Origin: Alcanivorax sp.
Lineage (GTDB): Bacteria > Pseudomonadota > Gammaproteobacteria > Pseudomonadales > Alcanivoracaceae
Length of the DNA: 39,137 nucleotides
NCBI RefSeq assembly: GCF_014762765.1
Contig: NZ_JABURH010000197.1
Span: forward strand, 1-39,137
Direction of reading: 5' to 3'
The position numbers and the translations under genes were made by a program. The notes under the pieces were generated by a model. The model was not told where the DNA came from. It saw only the letters and a program-made list of their open reading frames with translations, and made no database searches. Below, in pieces: positions 32,400-39,137 of this stretch (the stretch's first letter is position 1; each line of letters begins with the position of its first letter).

Positions 32400-35300
32400 T
32401 GATAAGGCGCATTCTCTCTGCGCCCCTGGGGGCGCGATTTGCAGCGGTGATTTCCGCTAATGAACAGGAACGGCGAGCGTTTTTGGCAATGAATCCAGCA
32501 ATGCTTCTGATTGTGGCGTTGATGTTGCCCGCAACGGTAATGGCGGAGCAGGCGCAACCCGCAGAAGACGGCGAAAGCGGCGAGCCCCAGGTGCGTGAGA
32601 GCGCGTCATTGGGTAGCCCGACAGAAAAGCAATGGCCCCTCTACGAGCAGCCAACGCTGTGGATGCAGGATGACAGCATCTACAAGGAGAACCTGGGCGA
32701 TCGCATCGAGACACAACAGGTTGAAAAGCAGGTATTGAAAACGGTGAAGTTGCCCAATGTGGTGCCACCGATCCGTTATGATTCCGGCGTGGCGGATATT
32801 CCTGATTCCTACGTGGCGATGCTCCGCGATGTTCTTGATGGAATGCGGGACAAGCGTAATGTTCGTCTGCATTTTGTCGGCCATTCCGACAACGTCCCCC
32901 TGTTCGGTGCCTTGAAGGCGCGCCTGGGCGACAACGTGGGGTTATCGCGTGAGCGGGCCGGCACTGCAGCAGAATTCTTCCAGGCCGCATTGGATCTGCC
33001 GGCAGAATCCATTTCCTATGAAGGGAAGGGGGAGGCGGAACCAATAGCCAGTAATGCCACTGCCGCTGGCAAGGCGAAAAACCGTCGCGTGGAAGTTCAG
33101 GTCTGGTACGACGAGGTGGCGCAGGAAACGGTGGAGAAGGAAGTCGTCGTTTCCGAGAAACTCAACCGGATCAAGGTTTGCCGGGTGGAGACCGTATGCA
33201 AGCTCACCTACAAGGATGGTCATAGCAAACGTACCAAGGTAAGAAACCTGGTGCCGCCTTTGCACTTCAGTGGTGAGTCACCAGATATTCCTCCCTCATT
33301 CCGGGATCATGTGCTGCAGGCGCTGGATAACCTGGAAGACAAGCAAAACGTGGTAATCAAGCTGATCGGCTACACAGACGATTCGCCGCTGGTCGGTCGT
33401 GATGCCCGTATCTATGGAGACCATTTGGGTCTCTCCAAAGCTCATGCTCGCCGTGCGCTGCTGGCATTGCAGGATTCCTTGAAGCTGCCTTCTTCCATGC
33501 TTGATAGTGCTGGCCGTGGCAACACGAACCCCATTGCATCCAATGAATCTGAATCCGGGCGGGCCCTTAATCGTCGTATTGAAGTGGAATTCTGGTACGA
33601 CGACATGCTGCAGTCACTGCCGGATGAGCCGCAGATGTGTCCGGAAGATTCCGGGGCCGAAACCGTGACACGGGTTTACGATCCACCCACCGGTCGGATC
33701 AAGCCGGTGCCTTACGAAAATGGGCAGCCAAAGATCGCTGAAGGTTACATAGCCCGCCTGGGTCGGATCCTGGAAGACATCACCGACAAGAGCAATGTTC
33801 GCCTGCGGTTTATCGGCTATACCGATAACGAACGGCTCGACCGCCGCACCGCCATGGTCTATGGCGATGACATCGGCCTGTCAACTGCCCGTGCCCGCCG
33901 TGTCATGGAGGCGATAAGTCAGGAGCTCGGCCTTACCGAAGAGCAGACGGAGTATGAAGGCCGTGGCTACGTGCAAAGCGATGACGTGGTCAATACCGGC
34001 TTTGTGGAATCGGATATTTCCCGGGTGGAAGTCCAGGTGGTCTATGACGAACTGGCCATGCTGGATGATCTGGATGGTGTGGATATCCAGCGCCTGACTC
34101 GTGAAGTGGACGTGGCCAACCCCTACGACCTGAACCTGATGCGTATTACCGTTGACGGCAAGCCGCTGGATGACCCGGGCAAGAGTACGCCTGATGTACA
34201 ACGCTGTACCGACGTAGCATTGGAAAAAGCCGATATCCAGTTCAAATTCGACAATCTGGACATAAAGCCTCGCCTGAACGTCACCGCCTGGCCCAACAGT
34301 ATTCGCTACCAGGATGTACCGGACACGGAGCTTCAGGAAAATCTCGTGCAGTTCCGCATCTACAGTAACTACCCGGCCTTTATCGACAAGGCGGAAGTGC
34401 GTCTTTTCGAGAAAAGCACATCGCTGCGTGATACGCCGCTGGCGGTGGTGCCGGTGGACCAGAATGGTTATGCCGAATGGTTAGCCGAATTCGAAAGCTA
34501 CCAGGCCCCGGGGCGCGATCTGCAGTACGTACTGCGAGTGTACGACAAGGACGGCCGTTACGATGAAACCGCAGCGCAAACGCTGTGGGTGGTGGATGAT
34601 CTACCTGAGTCTGACCTGGCAGACAAGGATGACGCCTACCAAGCGCCAGACCAGGAGCTGCTGGTGGGCTATGGCGAAAACCGTCTGGTTCGCTCCGATA
34701 TTCCGCTGAAAGGCGGCACCATCAAAGTATATGGCAAGCATATACCCGAGGACCGTCAGGTTTTTGTGGCCGGTCGAGCCGTGCCGGTATCCCGCAGCGA
34801 GCAGACACCCGGTGAGTTTGTGGTGGAGGAAATTCTGCCGGCAGGTTTGCACACCATGGAAGTCGCCGTTATCGACCAGGAAGGCAACGGCGAACTTTTC
34901 CTGCGCGATCTGGAGCTGGAAAAAAGCGACTGGTTTTATGTGGGGATTGCCGATGTGACAGCGTCGCTGTCGGATACCAACGGGCCGGCAAAACTGGTAA
35001 CCCAGGACGGTCATTATGACGATGACCTGAGTGTGGACGGGCGTCTGGCGTATTACACCCACGGAAAATTCGGAGAAGACTGGGAGCTCACGTCCAGTGC
35101 CGATACCCTGGAAGGGCCGGTGGAAGATCTGTTTACCGGCTTTATGGACAAGTCCCCCGATGCCATGTTCCGCCGTATTGACCCAGACTACCATTTTCCT
35201 ACCTATGGGGATGACAGCACAGTGGAGGACGGGGCGCCGACGCTGGGCAAGTTCTACCTGAAACTGCAGAAACAGGATAACTATGGCTTGTGGGGCAACT

Positions 35301-37621
35301 TCCGCACCAGTTATACCGATAACTCACTGGCTCACATCGACCGCAGCCTTTATGGCGGCAACCTGCATTTCCAGTCGGATGCGGTAACCAGTTTCGGTGA
35401 GAAGCGATTCCTGTTTGATGGCTTTGTGGCGGATCCGGGGACCATTCCGGGGCGAGATGAATTCCGGGGCACCGGTGGCTCGCTTTACTATCTGCGCCAT
35501 CTGGACGTGTTGGAAGGATCTGACCGGGTTCGCATCGAGGTGCGTGACAAGGTGTCCGGCATGGTGCTGGCGGTGAAGAATCTGGTACCGGCCCTGGATT
35601 ACGATATCGATTACCTGCAGGGGCGTATCCTGCTGTCCGAACCGTTGTCGGCCAGTTCTGCCGATGAACTGCTGGTGTCAACGGATGCCAGCGGCGGTAA
35701 CGAGGTGTACCTGGTGGCTCGCTACGAGTATGCCACCAGCTTCGAGGAAATAAGCAATCTCTCCCAGGGTGGGCGACTGCATTACTGGGCCGGTGACCAC
35801 GTGAAGCTTGGTCTGACTGGCAGCAATAGCCAGGAAGAAGGCAACAGTGACCTGCAGGCGGTGGATCTGACCCTGCGCAAAAGCGCAAAGACCTGGTTCA
35901 AGGCTGAACTGGCTGGCAGCGAAGGCTCGGACAACTCCACCTTCCTGTCCAGCGACGGTGGCTTCAACTTTGCCGGTGCCAGCAATGGTGCCGCACCAGG
36001 GCAGGAAGATGACATCGAGGCTGATGCCACGCGCTTTGATGCCAGTGTCGCCTTCCGTGATGTCTGGTCCAAATCGGTTGACGGCACCGCGACCGCCTAC
36101 CAGCAGAAAGTGGAGGCCGGCTATTCCGCGCCCGGCGTGATCACCGCCAAGGAAACCGAGCAGATCGGCGGGACCTTGTCCGTGCCGGTGACCCCCTCCA
36201 CTGACGTGACTGCCAAGGTGGACAGCAGCGAGCAGGTTCAGGGCCTGACAATCGAAGCGGCGGAGTTGAATGTGGGCCATCGCCTCAATGATCAGTGGAA
36301 AGTCAGTACGGGGGTCCGGCAGGAAAACCGTGAGGATAATTCAGCGCTGGTTCCGCTCACCCAGGTTGAGGGAGAGCGGACTGATGTGGTGGTGCGTGGT
36401 GACTATGATTCCGGCAGCAGATGGTCCGCTTACGGTTTTGCCCAGAGTACTGCGCAGAGCAATGGCAATCAGGAAGACAATGATCGAATTGGTGCCGGTG
36501 GTTCCTGGCGTTTTACCGATCGCCTGCGCAGTGACGGCGAGCTGTCCTCCGGTGATATGGGAGTCGGCGCCAGGGTAGGAACGGAATACCTGGTGTCTGA
36601 TCGCAGTAACGTCTACCTGAATTACGCGCTGGAAAATGAGCGCAGCGACAATGGCGTTCGTGCCCGGCGCGGCAACATGAGCTCCGGGTTCAAGACCCGT
36701 TACTCGGATACCACCAGTGTCTACCTGGAAGAGCGCTATACCCATGGGGATGTGCCCACCGGCCTGACCCATGCCACCGGCATTGATATTGCCCCCAACG
36801 ATCGTTGGAATTATGGCGGTAGCCTGGATTTCGGCACCCTCAGTGATCGCGAAACCGGGGCAGAACTGGAGCGTCGCGCTGCGGCCCTGAAAGTGGGTTA
36901 TGCGTTCAATGAAGTGAAATTTGCCAGCGTGCTGGAATATCGTATCGACAAGGCCGAAGCGCTGAATCTGAGCACCTCGGAGCGCAAGACCTGGCTGACC
37001 AAGAACAGCATGAAGTACCAGTTTACCCCGGACTGGCGTTTGATCGGCAAGCTCAACTATTCCGATAGTCAGAGTTCACTGGGTGAATTGTATGATGGCA
37101 GCTTTATCGAAGCGGTCATGGGCTACGGCTATCGCCCCGTATATCACGACCGGCTCAATGTGTTGGCCAAGTACACCTATTTCTACAATATGCCCTCGGC
37201 GGGCCAGGTGACACTGAACAATACAGCAGCGGAGTTTATCCAGAAGAGTCATATTCTCTCTGTGGACGCCATTTACGATCTGACACGTCGTTGGAGTGTG
37301 GGTGGCAAGTACGCCTACCGTCTGGGCCAGATCAGCCAGGACCGGGTTGATCCGGAGTTCTTTGACAGCCGGGCCAGTCTTTACATCCTGCGGGCGGATT
37401 GGCATGTGATTCGTCATTGGGATGCCACTGTAGAGGCTCGTTTGCTGGATCTGCCGGATGCGCAAGATCAGCGCAGTGGCGCCCTGGCCGCGATCTATCG
37501 CCACCTCAATGACAATGTGAAGTTCGGGATCGGCTATAATTTCAGTGACTTCTCGGATGACCTGACGGATCTGGATTACGATCATCAGGGGGCATTTATC
37601 AATTTGGTGGGCAAGATCTAA
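32399..37621 (+). CDS. Triple OmpA-domain protein with C-terminal outer-membrane barrel (1740 aa)
   Basis: ATG at 32399 overlaps the DUF11 stop (TAATG) and has GAGGAG upstream. The N-terminus is long (about 50 residues) before cleavage at VMA; a start at the Met near residue 31 would give a compact signal but has no close ribosome site. Three OmpA-like domains follow at about 118-239, 281-403 and 432-551. Each keeps the peptidoglycan-binding pattern G(H/Y)(S/T)D and GLS..RA; the first two also end in NRR(V/I)E, the third in SRVEV. Ig-like strands (about 590-840) lead to a long beta-barrel-like region from about 850 (GLWGNFRTSYTDNS, GTGGSLYYLRHLDVLEGSD, DYDIDYLQGRILLSEPLS, then many antiparallel strands). 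It probably holds the outer membrane to the wall and exports or anchors the DUF11 protein. Confidence 0.82.
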   Translation: MIRRILSAPLGARFAAVISANEQERRAFLAMNPAMLLIVALMLPATVMAEQAQPAEDGESGEPQVRESASLGSPTEKQWPLYEQPTLWMQDDSIYKENLGDRIETQQVEKQVLKTVKLPNVVPPIRYDSGVADIPDSYVAMLRDVLDGMRDKRNVRLHFVGHSDNVPLFGALKARLGDNVGLSRERAGTAAEFFQAALDLPAESISYEGKGEAEPIASNATAAGKAKNRRVEVQVWYDEVAQETVEKEVVVSEKLNRIKVCRVETVCKLTYKDGHSKRTKVRNLVPPLHFSGESPDIPPSFRDHVLQALDNLEDKQNVVIKLIGYTDDSPLVGRDARIYGDHLGLSKAHARRALLALQDSLKLPSSMLDSAGRGNTNPIASNESESGRALNRRIEVEFWYDDMLQSLPDEPQMCPEDSGAETVTRVYDPPTGRIKPVPYENGQPKIAEGYIARLGRILEDITDKSNVRLRFIGYTDNERLDRRTAMVYGDDIGLSTARARRVMEAISQELGLTEEQTEYEGRGYVQSDDVVNTGFVESDISRVEVQVVYDELAMLDDLDGVDIQRLTREVDVANPYDLNLMRITVDGKPLDDPGKSTPDVQRCTDVALEKADIQFKFDNLDIKPRLNVTAWPNSIRYQDVPDTELQENLVQFRIYSNYPAFIDKAEVRLFEKSTSLRDTPLAVVPVDQNGYAEWLAEFESYQAPGRDLQYVLRVYDKDGRYDETAAQTLWVVDDLPESDLADKDDAYQAPDQELLVGYGENRLVRSDIPLKGGTIKVYGKHIPEDRQVFVAGRAVPVSRSEQTPGEFVVEEILPAGLHTMEVAVIDQEGNGELFLRDLELEKSDWFYVGIADVTASLSDTNGPAKLVTQDGHYDDDLSVDGRLAYYTHGKFGEDWELTSSADTLEGPVEDLFTGFMDKSPDAMFRRIDPDYHFPTYGDDSTVEDGAPTLGKFYLKLQKQDNYGLWGNFRTSYTDNSLAHIDRSLYGGNLHFQSDAVTSFGEKRFLFDGFVADPGTIPGRDEFRGTGGSLYYLRHLDVLEGSDRVRIEVRDKVSGMVLAVKNLVPALDYDIDYLQGRILLSEPLSASSADELLVSTDASGGNEVYLVARYEYATSFEEISNLSQGGRLHYWAGDHVKLGLTGSNSQEEGNSDLQAVDLTLRKSAKTWFKAELAGSEGSDNSTFLSSDGGFNFAGASNGAAPGQEDDIEADATRFDASVAFRDVWSKSVDGTATAYQQKVEAGYSAPGVITAKETEQIGGTLSVPVTPSTDVTAKVDSSEQVQGLTIEAAELNVGHRLNDQWKVSTGVRQENREDNSALVPLTQVEGERTDVVVRGDYDSGSRWSAYGFAQSTAQSNGNQEDNDRIGAGGSWRFTDRLRSDGELSSGDMGVGARVGTEYLVSDRSNVYLNYALENERSDNGVRARRGNMSSGFKTRYSDTTSVYLEERYTHGDVPTGLTHATGIDIAPNDRWNYGGSLDFGTLSDRETGAELERRAAALKVGYAFNEVKFASVLEYRIDKAEALNLSTSERKTWLTKNSMKYQFTPDWRLIGKLNYSDSQSSLGELYDGSFIEAVMGYGYRPVYHDRLNVLAKYTYFYNMPSAGQVTLNNTAAEFIQKSHILSVDAIYDLTRRWSVGGKYAYRLGQISQDRVDPEFFDSRASLYILRADWHVIRHWDATVEARLLDLPDAQDQRSGALAAIYRHLNDNVKFGIGYNFSDFSDDLTDLDYDHQGAFINLVGKI

Positions 37622-37662
37622 CAGTTAACAGTGAATAGTTCGCGGAAAAATGCAGCATCAAC

Positions 37663-37713
37663 TGAAACGCATGAGGCCGCGCCCAAAGACTAGGCGCGGC
37701 CTCATGCGTTTCA
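37663..37713. terminator. Strong bidirectional terminator hairpin
   Basis: A perfect 21-bp stem (37663-37683 with 37693-37713) and a 9-nt loop lie between the convergent OmpA-barrel and pldA genes. An A-run on the right gives T-rich ends for leftward transcripts; the left side begins with TGAAA. It should stop transcription from both sides. Confidence 0.88.
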
Positions 37714-37750
37714 AAAACAGCAAACCTGATGCGGGTCGCTATTAACTGTC

Positions 37751-38848
37751 TTATAGCGAATCTGTCAGCAAAATCCCGAAGCTGAAGCGGTTCTCGTAAT
37801 CGTCGTAGTTTATAAGCGAATCGCCGTAACCACTGAACACCTGGACCAGTCCCTTGAAGCGTTTGCTGAGAGGGAAAGAGTAGTTGATGCGGCCAGCGCC
37901 CTTGTTGTCCGAGCGCAGGTTGTTGCGCACCATCAGTTCGAGCACGTGGTTGCGGAACGGGTAGGCTACCTCCAGTTCAAAATTGCCCATGTACTTTTCG
38001 ATGTCAGGATTGTCATCGCCGGAGGTATCCAGAGGATCATCTTTCTCTTCTTCGGGAATCCGGTACCAGGGTTTCACGGACCAGTAGTAGTCACCGGTCT
38101 TGAATACGTAATTCATGAACACCCGATTCCAGCTCCGTGACACCGGCACATCACGACCATTGGATTGGTGATTGAAGCCCGCCACCAGCAGCTCGGAATC
38201 CAGTGGGCCGATCTGCCAGTCCACCGGTTTGGAAATGAAGATTTCCGGCTCGTAGTTGGTTTCCCGGAACGGCGCGGAGATCTCACTGTTGTAGGCCTGC
38301 CAGAAGAAGGTACCGGTAAAGGCCATCCACAGGGTCACATCATCGACGATGTTCTCCTTTATCGGTGCCTTGAGCGATAACTGGAACTTCACTTCGTTGG
38401 GCTGCAAGTCCCGATCGTCCTTATCCGGGTCATTCCACTGGCGGTTGGACCAGTAGCTGTAGGGCAGCAGGTAATTGCGACGGTGGGGGGTGATCACAAA
38501 GGGGTTGCCGCGGGTGGTGTTTTCCAGCGCCAGCCTGGCACGCAAGGCATCCTCGTTGGTGCGTTCTCCGGGCAGCTCTTCGCCGTTCTGGCACCAGCCG
38601 CGCAGCTCTTTCAGAGTGACCTGCTCATTGGCAGTCTGGGCACTGCGCAGCAGGCAATCATTCTGCTGCTGGGCTTTGCTCATTTTCTCCGGTGATTCAT
38701 CCGGTACCGGGGCGTCATCACCGTCTGACGGCTGCGGTTGTTGTTCTTTTTCGGGTTCAGAGACTTGCGGGTTGTCTTCGGCATGGAGAGTGGCGGTACA
38801 GAGAGAGGCACTGATCAGTGTCAGGGCCAGCACCAGGGACTTGTACAT
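37751..38848 (-). CDS. pldA: Outer-membrane phospholipase A (OMPLA)
   Basis: 365 aa. The ATG at 38848 follows an AAAGGA site and begins a signal peptide (1-23, ending LHA). Phospholipase A1/A2 activity at the outer membrane is activated by Ca2+ and dimerisation and removes misplaced phospholipids. The catalytic motif FNHQSNGRDVPVSRSWNRVF gives His227, Ser229 and Asn241, with exactly the E. coli spacing (His142, Ser144, Asn156). EPEIFISKP and NYDDYENRFSFGI are also family marks. Compared with the 289-aa E. coli protein there is an extra N-terminal region of about 90 residues, acidic/Pro-rich then containing two Cys (65 and 86) around a helix. It lies 54 nt downstream of ycaR on the same strand, so likely co-transcribed. 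Confidence 0.93.
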   Translation of the reverse strand: MYKSLVLALTLISASLCTATLHAEDNPQVSEPEKEQQPQPSDGDDAPVPDESPEKMSKAQQQNDCLLRSAQTANEQVTLKELRGWCQNGEELPGERTNEDALRARLALENTTRGNPFVITPHRRNYLLPYSYWSNRQWNDPDKDDRDLQPNEVKFQLSLKAPIKENIVDDVTLWMAFTGTFFWQAYNSEISAPFRETNYEPEIFISKPVDWQIGPLDSELLVAGFNHQSNGRDVPVSRSWNRVFMNYVFKTGDYYWSVKPWYRIPEEEKDDPLDTSGDDNPDIEKYMGNFELEVAYPFRNHVLELMVRNNLRSDNKGAGRINYSFPLSKRFKGLVQVFSGYGDSLINYDDYENRFSFGILLTDSL

Positions 38849-38902
38849 GCAGCGATCCTTTTGCGTTGCCGAGATTTCCGTTTGGCACATTCAGCATCCG
38901 GT

Positions 38903-39091
38903 TTACAGGTTGCTGACTTCCTCGTGACTCATGGAGCGAGCTTGATCCTCCAGCATGACAGGAATGCCATCGCGCACCGGATAGGCCAGGCCGCTGGCCT
39001 TGCACTTGAGTTCCCCGGCCTTGTCATCATAGATCAGCGGTGCCTTGCTGACCGGGCACACCAGGATGTCGAGAAGGTTGGTATCAATCAT
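38903..39091 (-). CDS. ycaR: Trm112/YcaR family small protein
   Basis: 62 aa. ATG at 39091, with AAAGGAC upstream; the longer reading to 39130 lacks support. The sequence [18 protein letters not shown]...[26 protein letters not shown] is the whole-length signature of the YcaR/Trm112-like family. Only two Cys (12 and 30) remain, as in many gammaproteobacterial members. In related genomes it lies between lpxK and kdsB. Here pldA follows instead. It is the only gene of the window without an export or membrane signal. Confidence 0.92.
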   Translation of the reverse strand: MIDTNLLDILVCPVSKAPLIYDDKAGELKCKASGLAYPVRDGIPVMLEDQARSMSHEEVSNL

Positions 39092-39119
39092 TTTCACCGT
39101 CCTTTGCTGTGATCTGGCG

Positions 39120-39125
39120 AGTATA
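39120..39125 (-). promoter_or_regulatory. Candidate -10 box for ycaR-pldA
   Basis: TATACT on the minus strand, about 30 nt before the ycaR ATG. The -35 position would fall beyond the window edge, so this cannot be confirmed. Confidence 0.3.
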
Positions 39126-39137
39126 CCCAATGTCCAC

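Overview
The window reads as a GC-rich gammaproteobacterial chromosome. An Alcanivorax-like marine hydrocarbon degrader is my best guess, based on the style of the PldA, YcaR/Trm112, DUF1501 and AgmX-type genes; no marker gene fixes the genus. Twenty-three protein genes are supported. Twenty-two of them carry a signal peptide, lipobox, Tat motif or membrane segments, so almost the whole window builds the cell envelope. Only the last gene (Trm112/YcaR) is cytoplasmic. No rRNA, tRNA, insertion sequence or CRISPR array was seen.

Region 1 (1-5609, minus strand) is an apparent operon. In transcription order it holds a secreted monohaem cytochrome-like protein, a large lipoprotein with two CxxCH modules and a LamG-like domain, a Tat-exported DUF1501-like protein, and the start of an ApbE flavin transferase that runs off the left edge. 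A long near-perfect inverted repeat lies between the last two. Region 2 (5798-11711, plus strand) is divergent from it: a dihaem HzsA-related/PD40 lipoprotein, an SH3 plus beta-barrel protein, a second outer-membrane barrel, a TlpA-like thioredoxin, a DUF4266 lipoprotein and a DUF3570 barrel. Together these two regions look like an extracytoplasmic redox locus (haem, flavin, thiol); its substrate is unknown.

Region 3 (12091-21789, plus) is a tightly packed nine-gene operon: a small coiled-coil exported protein, three TPR proteins (two of them lipoproteins), a 94-aa periplasmic protein, one TolQ/ExbB, two TolR/ExbD and one TonB-like protein with an AgmX/PglI C-terminal domain. The set of one TolQ, two TolR, an AgmX-type protein and TPR lipoproteins parallels the Myxococcus Agl/Glt (gliding) and Nfs machineries rather than iron-uptake TonB systems. 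The first ExbD has Asn where the proton-carrying Asp is expected; the second keeps the Asp.

Region 4 (22035-37621, plus) follows a hairpin. It encodes a 3454-aa surface protein with about 18 DUF11-type modules arranged in a higher-order repeat, then, with a 1-nt overlap, a 1740-aa protein with three OmpA-like peptidoglycan-binding domains and a long C-terminal beta-barrel. The pair looks like a fibre or adhesin with its outer-membrane anchor or exporter. A strong bidirectional terminator separates it from region 5 (37751-39091, minus): ycaR and pldA (outer-membrane phospholipase A).

The most interesting hypothesis is that regions 3 and 4 form one system: a proton-driven, envelope-spanning motor that moves, exports or tensions a giant surface fibre. 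This is inference from gene content and adjacency.
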